From: Tautonia sp040717455
GTDB lineage: Bacteria > Planctomycetota > Planctomycetia > Isosphaerales > Isosphaeraceae
Direction: 5' to 3'
DNA length: 64,000 bases
Assembly (NCBI RefSeq): GCF_040717455.1
Contig: NZ_JBFEFH010000006.1
Span: forward strand, 1 to 64,000
Shown: positions 17,733 to 26,312 of the stretch, piece after piece
Numbering within the stretch: the first letter of the stretch is position 1
Layout: each line of letters opens with the position of its first letter
Made by a program: the position numbers and the translations under genes
The notes under the pieces: model-generated
The model's input: the letters and a program-made list of their open reading frames with translations, nothing else
Told to the model about the DNA's origin: nothing
Database searches by the model: none

Positions 17733-19706
17733 ATGAGTCTCCCAGCAACCGAATCGTCCCCCGAACCGCCGCTGCCGCGTCCCGATCGTCCGGAGGCCGG
17801 GCCGAATCCCGGGCCGGGGCCGATGGGCCTGCTCGGCCTGGCTGTTTGGCTCGGGATCCTGGCCGGGGCCGCGGAACTGGCCGCGTTCCTGCTCATCCGG
17901 GCCCGATCCGGCGAGGTCTGGCCGTACCTCGGGAAAATCCGGGCCTACCCCTGGACGATCCCCACGGTCAACGCCGCCCTCCTGCTGGGCATCGCCCTCC
18001 CGATCGCCGCCCTGACGGCGATCCGACCCCGACTCGGCCACCGGGTCGGGCCGCTCGTGCTGGTGGCCCTCGCCTTCATGCCGACCCTCCTGATCCTCGC
18101 GCCCGGCCTCTATTTCGGCGCCCTCTTCCTGCTCGCCCTGGGGTTGGCGTCGCTCGTCGTCCCGATCGCTCGGCGTTTCCCCAACGCCTGTGCGGCGCTG
18201 GTCCGGTGGAGTCTGCCCGTGCTGGTGCTCGGGATCCCGGGGCTTGCCGCCTGGCGACACTTCGATCGGTCGCCCCCCGCCCCGCAAGAGGCCGAGGCCC
18301 GCGGGCCGAACATCCTCCTGATCGTCCTCGACACGGTCCGGGCCGATCACCTCAGCCTCCCAGGCTCCGGGGCCGATCGACCGACCTCGCCCGAACTCCG
18401 GGCGATCGCCGGCCGCGGGGTCACTTTCACCGGCGCCCGAGCGACCGCCCCCTGGACGCTCCCCTCTCACGCCAGCCTGATGACGGGCCGATGGTCCTTC
18501 GACGTCTGCCCCGATCGGTTCAGCCCGACGTCCGAGGCCGGCCCGACCCTCGCCGGGAGCCTGGCCGAGCTCGGCTACGACACCGTCGGCCTGGTCGCGA
18601 ACACCTACTACACCACCTATGCGACGGGGCTTTCCCGGGGATTCGCCCGCTACGAGGATCTCCCCTTCACCCTCGCCACGGCCCTCGCCAGCACCGAGGT
18701 CGGCGGGCGCCTCGTCGACCTGATCGGCGAGCTCTCCGCCTCCCTTCGCCCCGGTGAACCTCCCCCGCTACGCCGATTCGACCGGATCGACGCCGAGTCC
18801 ATCAACCGCCGGTTCCTCGATTGGCTCGACCGCGACCGGCCCGAGGCCCGACCGTTCTTCGCCTTCCTGAACTACTTCGACGCACACGACCCGTACCTCG
18901 TCCCCCCGGGGGCCGAGCACCGCTTCGGGACGCCCCCGACCGACCCGGCCGATCGCGCCTTCCTCGAAGACTGGTGGCTCCGCCCCGAGAAGCCCGCCAT
19001 CTCTCCCGAGCAGGAGAGGCTGCTGATCGACGGATACGACTCGTGCATCGCCGCCCTCGACCATCAGCTCGGCAAGCTGTTCGACCAGCTCGACCGCCGC
19101 GGCCTCCTCGACGACCTGATCGTCGTCGTCACCTCGGACCACGGCGAGGCGTTCGGCGAGCACGACCTGTTCGGCCACGGGGTCAGCCTCTACGAGGACC
19201 AACTGCACGTCCCCCTCCTCCTCATCGCCCCGGGTCTCGCCCCCCCCGGGACGGTCGTCGACCGGGTCGTCAGCCTCCGAGACGTCCCGGCGACCCTGCT
19301 CGACCTCGCAGGCCACCCCGGCTCTCCCCTCCCCGGCACCTCCCTCGCCCCGCTCTGGAACCTCGCCGACGATCAGTCGTCCGCGCCGGGCTCCTCCCCC
19401 GAGTCCGCCCAGCCCTCTCCGGCCGTGGCCTCGGTCCCGGGCCCGGACATGTTCCTCCCGAACGAGGGAAAATCCCCCGTGTTCGGAGGTCCGATGATCT
19501 CGATCATGGACGACCGGCAACTGAAATACATCCGCACGCAGCGTCCGGACAGGCCTTTCGAAGAGATCTACGCCGTGGGCAGCGACCCGAACGAGCAGAC
19601 CAACCTGGTCATGCCCGCCAGCCAGCCTCTCCTCGACTCCTTTCGCGCCTCCCTCATCGAGCTGCTTCGTCCCGACCGCCCCGAGGAACACCTGCCCACC
19701 CCATGA
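17733..19706 (+). CDS. Multi-pass membrane sulfatase-superfamily protein with Thr at the nucleophile position
   Basis: 657 aa. Residues about 31-175 contain four or five membrane segments; from 190 a sulfatase-fold domain follows (ILLIVLDTVRADH, later VTSDHGEAFGEHDLFGHG). In canonical sulfatases the next motif is C/S-x-P-S-R, with the Cys/Ser converted to formylglycine. Here it reads WTLPSHASLMTG with Thr242 at that position, as in the transferase/phosphohydrolase branch that includes LtaS- and EptA-like enzymes. So it may be a phosphotransferase or phosphodiesterase acting on envelope glycolipids rather than a sulfatase. It is divergent from the phosphodiesterase cluster. Start chosen at the ATG with a GGAGG some 16 nt upstream; not certain. 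Confidence 0.85.
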   Translation: MSLPATESSPEPPLPRPDRPEAGPNPGPGPMGLLGLAVWLGILAGAAELAAFLLIRARSGEVWPYLGKIRAYPWTIPTVNAALLLGIALPIAALTAIRPRLGHRVGPLVLVALAFMPTLLILAPGLYFGALFLLALGLASLVVPIARRFPNACAALVRWSLPVLVLGIPGLAAWRHFDRSPPAPQEAEARGPNILLIVLDTVRADHLSLPGSGADRPTSPELRAIAGRGVTFTGARATAPWTLPSHASLMTGRWSFDVCPDRFSPTSEAGPTLAGSLAELGYDTVGLVANTYYTTYATGLSRGFARYEDLPFTLATALASTEVGGRLVDLIGELSASLRPGEPPPLRRFDRIDAESINRRFLDWLDRDRPEARPFFAFLNYFDAHDPYLVPPGAEHRFGTPPTDPADRAFLEDWWLRPEKPAISPEQERLLIDGYDSCIAALDHQLGKLFDQLDRRGLLDDLIVVVTSDHGEAFGEHDLFGHGVSLYEDQLHVPLLLIAPGLAPPGTVVDRVVSLRDVPATLLDLAGHPGSPLPGTSLAPLWNLADDQSSAPGSSPESAQPSPAVASVPGPDMFLPNEGKSPVFGGPMISIMDDRQLKYIRTQRPDRPFEEIYAVGSDPNEQTNLVMPASQPLLDSFRASLIELLRPDRPEEHLPTP

Positions 19707-19803
19707 CTCCCCGGCACGCCCTGGCATATCCCCCCGGCCCGGATCCCCATCTCAATCCTCGCCCCTGACCCGCCAACCACATCCTCCCCAACGCACACGA
19801 AGA

Positions 19804-19832
19804 AAGGGGCTGCGTCTTTCGACGCAACCCCT
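19804..19832 (-). terminator. Rho-independent terminator after tRNA-Leu
   Basis: Hairpin with arms AGGGG-c-TGCGTC and GACGCA-a-CCCCT around a 4-nt loop. Read on the minus strand it is followed by TTTCTT, which fits termination of the tRNA-Leu transcript. Confidence 0.65.
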
Positions 19833-19845
19833 TGAATCTCACCAG

Positions 19846-19931
19846 TGCCGGAGACAGGACTTGAACCTGCACCCGCGATGAAGCGGACTAGCCCCTCAAG
19901 CTAGCGCGTCTGCCAATTCCGCCACTCCGGC
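19846..19931 (-). tRNA. tRNA-Leu (anticodon GAG)
   Basis: Complete 86-nt cloverleaf on the minus strand: acceptor GCCGGAG/CTCCGGC with discriminator A, D-arm with GGCAGACGC, anticodon loop CTTGAGG (GAG, reading CUY Leu codons), a long class II variable arm and T-arm GGTTCAAGTCC. CCA is not encoded. It lies 22 bp downstream of the metallopeptidase gene on the same strand. Confidence 0.96.
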
Positions 19932-19953
19932 CGACAAGAGAAAATTTATCGTC

Positions 19954-21858
19954 TCAGCGACGCCGCGTCAAGGGGGCGGCGGGGTTCGACCCAAGTGGAT
20001 TGCCCGGCGGTGGTTCGAGCGAGGGCGGGCGAGACGGCCGGGCGAGGCCGGGAGGGGGGGGGATCAGTTCGGCCCAGGAGACACCGCGTCGGCCGTCGTC
20101 GGTCCGGGCCGACAGGCGGAAGACCAGGGGGGACAGGGCAAGCTGGTCGCTGGGGATCTGGAAGGGGGCGGAGGTCAGGTGGTCGCCCGGGGCGAGCGCC
20201 GGTTCGGGGAAGAGGGATCGCAACGCGTCGCCATCGAGCGTATGGGCCGAGAGCCGAGATCGTGGGGCGGACGCCGCGGCGAGATTCGGCTCCCAGGAGA
20301 GCCGCTCCAGCGACGTGTTCAGGCCGGCTCGCTCCTCGACCCGAGCGACGACGGTCGCCACGTCGGGCCCGAGCTCCTTGACCCGCACCTCGAACCGCAG
20401 GTCGGGATGCCTCCGAGGGACGCGGACCAGCGTCACGATCGGCCGGGCGGCCGGGTCGCACCGCACGACCACCCGGGCGGGCGTCTCGGGATCGGGTGCG
20501 AGCCTCAGATACTGGCTGCTCGTCGCTTCAAGCGTGAAGGAGTGCTCAGGCGTTTCCGGGTCGATCGTCGCGAAGCGAACACCTGCCATCGGCCAGTCGC
20601 CCATCGTGCCGAGCAGGTGAAACGATCCCCCCGAATCCGTCCCGGCGCCGAGGCTCTCCAGGGCGTTCGTCACGCTCCACTGGCGGTACAGCTCGTCGAA
20701 CGGTCGGCCGGCCGCGCGCTCCAGGTTCGGGACGCCGACGGCCCCCTGCGAGCAGAGCCTCAGCAGGAAATCGCCGTCGGAGCGCCCGGCGCACCAGCGG
20801 AGGAACAGGTAAGACGCCCCTCGGTTGCCGTGGCTTCGGAACCGCCCCGGCCGGTGTTCGTCCTCGACACGCACGCTGCAGCGCCGGGGTTCCGACAGGA
20901 ACGCGCTGACCCGGTAGTCGAGGTTCTCGGTCGATCGGCCGACCAGATCCTCGCAGAGGTGGGCCATCGCCTCGTCCAGCCACGACTCCTCCACGAGCGG
21001 GGGCCCCAGGTCCCGGCGGCGGGATTCAAGGACGGCATGCCCATATTCATGCGCGAGCACCGTTTCCAGGTACGGGCCCGCCTGGATCCCGGCGTCGAGG
21101 TAGACCATGTCGGCCCGATTGCTGAGCGGACGGGGGAGATCCTGGTCCAAGTCGGTCGACCGGAAGTAGCCGTCGACGTGCGACCGATCCGGGAACGGCA
21201 GGCGAATCCGTCGGGAGAGGAGCACCGTGAATCGGCCGTCCCGGTCCACGTCCCGCACCGGCCCGATTCGGGCCGAGAGCCGAGGCTCGATCACCCGGTC
21301 GAAGCTCGACACGATCGTGCGCAGCACGTCGTCCCCCACGACCGCCAGGTCATCATCATCCACGAACACCTGAATCCGTTCCCCGACCGCGCGGAGCCGG
21401 GCGTCGATCAGGTCGTAATTGCTCGGCGATCGCGGGTCGCCCGGTCGCACTCGGACCGAGAAGCCGCGGCGGAGCAGGGGATGAGCGGTCGGGACGGGGC
21501 GATCGGGGCGCACCCCTTGCACCGATTCCCGCGGGCGGGCCGTCGAGTCCGGGCTGATTGCCTCGCCGGCCGGGACCCCGGTGCCGATCGACCGGAGGGG
21601 AGTCAGCCCGATCCCCTCCCCGGCCGGGGTCATGGCGCACTCCGCGGCGAAGGTCCCGTCGTGACTCATCGCCGAGACGATGAGCACGACCTCCTCCTCC
21701 GAGCAATCCGGAGGGAGGTCGAACGCGGCGACTCCCGAGGTGATCGGCACGTCGAAGGCCTCGGCCGTACGCCCGCCTCCGCCTGATCGGGTCGGACGCC
21801 CCTCGACGGGGGCGCTCCCCATCAGGAGGATCCCGACCATCACCAGCAATCGAGGCAT
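19954..21858 (-). CDS. Secreted zinc metallopeptidase-like protein (HEYGH)
   Basis: 634 aa with a signal peptide (MPRLLVMVGILLMGSAPVEG). The zinc motif HEYGH is at residues 270-274, followed about 25 residues on by ESWLDEAMAHL, which fits the third ligand Glu of gluzincin/M30-hyicolysin-like secreted peptidases. The C-terminal half (about 370-600) looks like beta-rich domains with no recognisable signature, ending in a proline-rich tail. The frame stays open for a further 2.6 kb upstream, but that part is antisense to a clear sulfatase gene and an oxidoreductase gene; the leader peptide places the start at 21858. Substrate unknown. Confidence 0.82.
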   Translation of the reverse strand: MPRLLVMVGILLMGSAPVEGRPTRSGGGGRTAEAFDVPITSGVAAFDLPPDCSEEEVVLIVSAMSHDGTFAAECAMTPAGEGIGLTPLRSIGTGVPAGEAISPDSTARPRESVQGVRPDRPVPTAHPLLRRGFSVRVRPGDPRSPSNYDLIDARLRAVGERIQVFVDDDDLAVVGDDVLRTIVSSFDRVIEPRLSARIGPVRDVDRDGRFTVLLSRRIRLPFPDRSHVDGYFRSTDLDQDLPRPLSNRADMVYLDAGIQAGPYLETVLAHEYGHAVLESRRRDLGPPLVEESWLDEAMAHLCEDLVGRSTENLDYRVSAFLSEPRRCSVRVEDEHRPGRFRSHGNRGASYLFLRWCAGRSDGDFLLRLCSQGAVGVPNLERAAGRPFDELYRQWSVTNALESLGAGTDSGGSFHLLGTMGDWPMAGVRFATIDPETPEHSFTLEATSSQYLRLAPDPETPARVVVRCDPAARPIVTLVRVPRRHPDLRFEVRVKELGPDVATVVARVEERAGLNTSLERLSWEPNLAAASAPRSRLSAHTLDGDALRSLFPEPALAPGDHLTSAPFQIPSDQLALSPLVFRLSARTDDGRRGVSWAELIPPPPGLARPSRPPSLEPPPGNPLGSNPAAPLTRRR

Positions 21859-22305
21859 CGGCACGGTCCATCGCCCTCGTTCGACGGGCCTCGGCGCCCT
21901 CGGAATCGCCCCGGGTTCCTCCGGGACGGCACGGCGGCAGCCGTCGAGACGGATCGCCGCCAGAGGGGATCGACCACCGCAACCCGACCACTTCAGCCGA
22001 TCTGCCCGATTCTCGGGATCGCGAGGAGTTTCAAGGCATCCCGGATTGCGACAGGCACCCCACGTCGGGGCGATCGCCCCGTTCACCCCCGGGCAAGCCC
22101 TGGAAAGCCGGCCGATCCACGAGTAAGGTACGATCCGAAGGGAACGGCCCGGGATAGTCTGCTCCGGCACGGTTCGTCGCTCGGGCTGCCCGGGCGACGA
22201 CGGCCGAGGGTCGAACCGCCGCCCCGGACTCCCCACCCGATCCTCCGCAATCGGTCCCTCCCGAAACGATCGCACACCGTTCGAGACTTCCGGAGTTGCC
22301 TGACC
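21859..22305. other. Divergent intergenic region, no gene seen
   Basis: About 450 bp between the metallopeptidase (minus) and the sulfatase (plus). Open frames here are continuations of antisense frames. No convincing promoter, RNA or repeat was found. Confidence 0.45.
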
Positions 22306-23871
22306 ATGCTGCGTTTCCGAACGTCGAGCCACGGTTTCCGACTGGCGATGACCCTTCTGGTCGCGCTCGCGGTGGGGCCGTCTGGAGCCATGGCCGTTGT
22401 AAACGACCCAGAGACCGCCGATCGACCGAACATCCTGTTCATCTTTTCCGACGACCACGCCTATCAGGCCGTCGGCGCTTATGGATCGACCATCAATCGA
22501 ACCCCTCAGATCGACCGCCTGGCCCGGGAAGGGATGCGGTTCGACGCCTGCCTGGTGACGAACTCGATTTGCGGCCCCAGCCGGGCGACGATCCTCACGG
22601 GGAAATACAGTCATCTGAACGGGTTCTATCAGAACGGCGACCGCTTCGACGGCTCGCAGACGACCGTCCCGAAGCTGCTCCAAGAGGCCGGCTATCAGAC
22701 GGCGATCTTCGGCAAGTGGCACCTGGAGACCGACCCCACCGGCTTCGACACCTGGCACATCCTGCCGGGGCAGGGGGCCTACTACAATCCGCCGATGATC
22801 CGCAACGGCGAGCGGGTCCGCCACGAGGGCTACACGACCGACATCATCACCGACCTGACGCTCGACTGGCTGAAATCCGAACGCGACCCCGACCGCCCCT
22901 TCCTGCTCATGGCCCAGCACAAGGCCCCGCACCGCAACTGGCAGCCGGGTCCGAAGTACCTCGACGCTTACAAGGACGCTCCGGTCGCCGAGCCACCCAC
23001 CCTCTTCGACGACTACGAGGGGCGCGGCACCCCGGCCCGGACGCAGGACATGACGATCCGCGACACCCTGACGCCGAACGACCTGAAGTTCACCACCCCG
23101 AACAACCTGACCGACGATCAGCTCGCCCAGTGGAACGACGCCTACGCCGAGGAGAACGCCGAGTTCGAGCGACTCGGCCTGTCGGGAGACGACCTGGTGC
23201 GCTGGAAGTACCAGCGATACATCAAGGATTACCTCCGCTGCATCGACTCGGTCGATGAGAACGTCGGCCGTTTGCTCGACTATCTCGATGAGTCGGGGCT
23301 GGCCGAGAACACGATCGTCCTTTATGCGTCGGACCAGGGATTTTACCTGGGCGAGCACGGCTGGTTCGACAAGCGATGGATGTACGAGGAATCGCTCCGG
23401 ACCCCGTTCCTCGTCCGCTGGCCGGGCGTGGTCGAGCCGGGATCGACGAGCGATCGCCTGGTCTCGAACCTCGACTTCGCCGAAACGTTCCTCGACGTCG
23501 CCGGCGTCGCCATTCCCGAGGACATGCAGGGGAGGAGCCTCGTCCCCTTGCTCAAGGGGGAGACGCCCGACGACTGGCGGTCGAGCTTCTACTACCACTA
23601 TTACGAGTTCCCCGCCGAGCATTCCGTCCAGCGGCACCACGGCGTGCGGACCGATCGATATAAGCTCATTCATTTCTACAGCCTCGGCGAGTGGGAGCTG
23701 TACGACCTGCTCCGCGATCCGCACGAGCTGCGGAGCTGCTACGATGACCCGCAATACGCCGACGTCCGCGAGGAGTTGACGGCCGAGCTGGCCCGGCTCC
23801 GCGACGAACTGGCCGTCCCGGACGACCCCCGCCCGAATGACGTGCGGCGTCCGATCGAGACCAACCCCTGA
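22306..23871 (+). CDS. Secreted sulfatase (arylsulfatase/N-sulfoglucosamine sulfohydrolase type)
   Basis: 521 aa, signal peptide ending GPSGAMA. Canonical formylglycine signature with Cys89 in SICGPSRATILTG; metal residues IFSDDHAYQ (Asp49, Asp50) near the N-terminus and ASDQGFYLGEHGWFDKRWMYEES further on. It should cleave sulfate esters from sulfated glycans after activation by a formylglycine-generating enzyme. Such sulfatases are greatly expanded in planctomycetes. The ATG at 22306 has GGAG about 11 nt upstream. The gene after it (40 bp) is an exported oxidoreductase-like protein, possibly in the same operon. Confidence 0.94.
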   Translation: MLRFRTSSHGFRLAMTLLVALAVGPSGAMAVVNDPETADRPNILFIFSDDHAYQAVGAYGSTINRTPQIDRLAREGMRFDACLVTNSICGPSRATILTGKYSHLNGFYQNGDRFDGSQTTVPKLLQEAGYQTAIFGKWHLETDPTGFDTWHILPGQGAYYNPPMIRNGERVRHEGYTTDIITDLTLDWLKSERDPDRPFLLMAQHKAPHRNWQPGPKYLDAYKDAPVAEPPTLFDDYEGRGTPARTQDMTIRDTLTPNDLKFTTPNNLTDDQLAQWNDAYAEENAEFERLGLSGDDLVRWKYQRYIKDYLRCIDSVDENVGRLLDYLDESGLAENTIVLYASDQGFYLGEHGWFDKRWMYEESLRTPFLVRWPGVVEPGSTSDRLVSNLDFAETFLDVAGVAIPEDMQGRSLVPLLKGETPDDWRSSFYYHYYEFPAEHSVQRHHGVRTDRYKLIHFYSLGEWELYDLLRDPHELRSCYDDPQYADVREELTAELARLRDELAVPDDPRPNDVRRPIETNP

Positions 23872-23911
23872 CCTGCCTTTGCTGCATTCCATCACTTGAG
23901 GAGTTCTTCGG

Positions 23912-24952
23912 ATGAGGATTGGAACACGTTTGTTGAGTTTCGGCTTCGGGTCGCTGGCGATGGTCGGCGCGCTGGTGGCGTCGAATCCCGCCGCGATGGC
24001 GGACGACGAGCCGGTCTTGCGGGCCGGCATGATTGGGCTGGACACCTCGCACGTCGTCGCCTTCACCAGGGTCCTGAACGCCGAGGATGCCGAAGGCCCG
24101 CTGGCCCGCGTCAAGGTCGTCGCCGGGTATCCCGGGGGTAGCTCCGACATCCCGTCCAGCAGGGATCGGGTCGAGGGCTTCACCAACCAGCTCCGGGACG
24201 AATACGGCGTGGAGATCGTCGATTCGATCGAGGAATTGCTGGAGAAGGTGGACGTCGTCTTCCTGGAGAGCGTCGACGGGCGGCCCCACCTGGAGCAGGC
24301 CCGCCCGGTGATCGCCGCCGGCAAGCCCCTGTTCATCGACAAGCCGCTGGCCGGATCGCTGGCCGATGCGGTCGAGATCGCCAAGCTGGCCGAGGAGGCG
24401 GGCGTCCCCTGCTGGTCGTCGTCGAGCCTGCGATTCCAGCCGCAGATCGAGGCGGCGAAGAAGCTTGAGATCGTGGGGGCGTTCACCTACGGGCCGTGCT
24501 CGCTGGAGGAGCACCACCCCGACCTCTTCTGGTACGGCGTCCACGGCGTCGAGATGCTCTTCGCCCTGATGGGCCCCGGCTGCGAGACGGTCAGCCGCGT
24601 CCAGACGGACGGGACCGAGGTCGTCACCGGCGTCTGGAAGGACGGCCGGGTCGGCACCTTCCGCGGCATCCGAGACGGTCGGGCCGGCTACGGCGCCACC
24701 GTCTTCGGCTCCGAGAAGATCGAGACGATCACCGTCGGCGGCGGCTACGAGACGATGCTGGTCGAGGTCTGCAAGACCTTCCTCGGCGGCGAGCCGCCGG
24801 TCCCGCTCAAGGACACGGTCGAGATGTTCGCCTTCATGGAGGCGGCCGACGAGAGCAAGCGCCGGGGAGGCGCCCCGGTCTCGGTCGTCGACTACCTGGA
24901 GGAGAAAAAGGCCGAGGTCGCGGCCCGGTCGGCGAATCAGACCCGGCAGTGA
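23912..24952 (+). CDS. Exported Gfo/Idh/MocA-family oxidoreductase
   Basis: 346 aa with a clear Sec-type leader (to NPAAMA). The Rossmann domain starts at LRAGMIGLDTSHVVAF, where the usual GxGxxG is altered, and the family's EKP motif appears as FIDKPLAGS. The C-terminal half fits the family's alpha/beta dimerisation domain, with HHPDLFWYGVHGVEML carrying the usual catalytic-type His. Family members oxidise or reduce sugars with NAD(P), but an exported protein would need to bring its cofactor along, and the dinucleotide loop is atypical. Good ribosome site GAGGAG about 9 nt upstream. It follows the sulfatase by 40 bp, suggesting joint work on a sulfated sugar. Confidence 0.87.
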   Translation: MRIGTRLLSFGFGSLAMVGALVASNPAAMADDEPVLRAGMIGLDTSHVVAFTRVLNAEDAEGPLARVKVVAGYPGGSSDIPSSRDRVEGFTNQLRDEYGVEIVDSIEELLEKVDVVFLESVDGRPHLEQARPVIAAGKPLFIDKPLAGSLADAVEIAKLAEEAGVPCWSSSSLRFQPQIEAAKKLEIVGAFTYGPCSLEEHHPDLFWYGVHGVEMLFALMGPGCETVSRVQTDGTEVVTGVWKDGRVGTFRGIRDGRAGYGATVFGSEKIETITVGGGYETMLVEVCKTFLGGEPPVPLKDTVEMFAFMEAADESKRRGGAPVSVVDYLEEKKAEVAARSANQTRQ

Positions 24953-25162
24953 CCCTCGCTCGCAAATCGAACAGGTCACCCGGCGGTTCGGCTCAACTTC
25001 GAGGCGCCGGGGGCCGATTGCACTGGTCAGGACGATCGGTTGCATTATCATGGCTGGTCGAATCCTCCGGAGGAAGGTCCGCGCATTGAAAGGGGGGCGT
25101 TGCTTGAGCCTCTCGTTCGATCGCGGTCGAGTACGGAACGGGTGGAATCGCCAGGAGGGCAC

Positions 25163-26230
25163 ATGGAACGGGCACGCGATCGCGCCGACCTGGGGCGTCG
25201 AGGGGTCATCGGGATCGCCGGGGCGATCCTGGGGTTGCTCTTGGTGTCGGCGATGGCGAGTCGGGTGCAGGCGCAGTCGGCCGACGACTGGGTCGAGGCC
25301 GTCTTCCCCGAGCGGAGCCACAACTTCGGGACCGTGGCCAAGGGGTCGGTGCTGCGGCACAACTTCAAGATCACGAACCGGACGAACCGCGAGGTCCGCA
25401 TCTCGGGCTGGAAGCCGATGTGCGGCTGCACCGACGTGAACCTCGGGGCACAGGTCATCCCGCCGGGCGCCCAGACGACGCTGGAGGTGGTCTTCGACTC
25501 CTCCAAGTTCTCCGGCTACAAGGCGACCGGGTTGACCCTCTACCTGGAACAGCCCGGCTCCCGGACGATCGATTACTCCCTCACCTCCTTCGTGCAGGAC
25601 GAGATTCAGGTCAGCCCCGGCGTGCTCGACTTCGGCGACTTGAAGCGCGGGGCGACGGCCGAGAAGGTGGTGACGCTCCGCTACCTCGGCGGTCAGAAGG
25701 ACTGGCGGGTGATCGACATGAGGCACGCCAATTCGTCGTTGACGGCCGAGCTGCAGCAGGTCGCCCCGTCGGATGCGACGTCGAAGGAGGGTGTCGAGTA
25801 TCGCCTGGTGGCGAAGCTCGATCCGGCTCGTCTCCGCAACGGCAGCTTCCGGGACCAGATCACGCTGGTGACGAACGACGAGCAGCGGAAGACGATCCCG
25901 TTGTCGGTCGTGGCGAGGGTGTCGTCGGAGGTCTCGCTCTCGCCGGCGGTTTTGAACCTGGGTTCGGTGCGGGCGGGGCAGCGGGTCGAGCGGACGGTCC
26001 TGCTGCGGGGCTCGACCCCCTTCCGCGTCACGGACACGAAGGCGGTAGAGGGTGCGATCGCCGTGGCGGGGGAGGCGCCCGACGCCAGCCGGCCGTTGCA
26101 TCAGATCAAGGTGGCGATCGAGACGCCGCCCAGCTCGACCGGGGCGTATCATGCCATCCTCGAAATCGGCACCGATCACCCGGACGAACCGCCGGTGCGG
26201 CTGACCGCCTTCGCGACGGTCGTCCCCTGA
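25163..26230 (+). CDS. DUF1573 domain-containing exported protein
   Basis: 355 aa. After a membrane/signal segment (about 15-38, VIGIAGAILGLLLVSAMASRV) come repeated immunoglobulin-like beta domains: the DUF1573 block HNFGTVAKGSVLRHNFKITN with WKPMCGCTDV, then further ASH/HYDIN-like units (VLDFGDLKRG, VLNLGSVRAGQRV). The start at 25163 is set by CAGGAGGG four nt upstream; an earlier in-frame ATG would add 41 residues with no leader. The family is common in planctomycetes and Bacteroidetes, and its role is unknown; a structural extracytoplasmic protein is likely. Confidence 0.88.
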   Translation: MERARDRADLGRRGVIGIAGAILGLLLVSAMASRVQAQSADDWVEAVFPERSHNFGTVAKGSVLRHNFKITNRTNREVRISGWKPMCGCTDVNLGAQVIPPGAQTTLEVVFDSSKFSGYKATGLTLYLEQPGSRTIDYSLTSFVQDEIQVSPGVLDFGDLKRGATAEKVVTLRYLGGQKDWRVIDMRHANSSLTAELQQVAPSDATSKEGVEYRLVAKLDPARLRNGSFRDQITLVTNDEQRKTIPLSVVARVSSEVSLSPAVLNLGSVRAGQRVERTVLLRGSTPFRVTDTKAVEGAIAVAGEAPDASRPLHQIKVAIETPPSSTGAYHAILEIGTDHPDEPPVRLTAFATVVP

Positions 26231-26312
26231 ACCTGGCGGTCCCGATCCTCCCGTGATCGGGACCGGGCCCCGGCCGCAACATCGCCTTGGAATCATCATG
26301 GAGGGTGCACCC

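Noticed and set aside
21859..24486. Upstream extension of the minus-strand metallopeptidase frame to a 1,510-residue protein
   Set aside because: The added part is antisense to a canonical sulfatase and an oxidoreductase gene, has no recognisable domain, and the true signal peptide begins at 21858.
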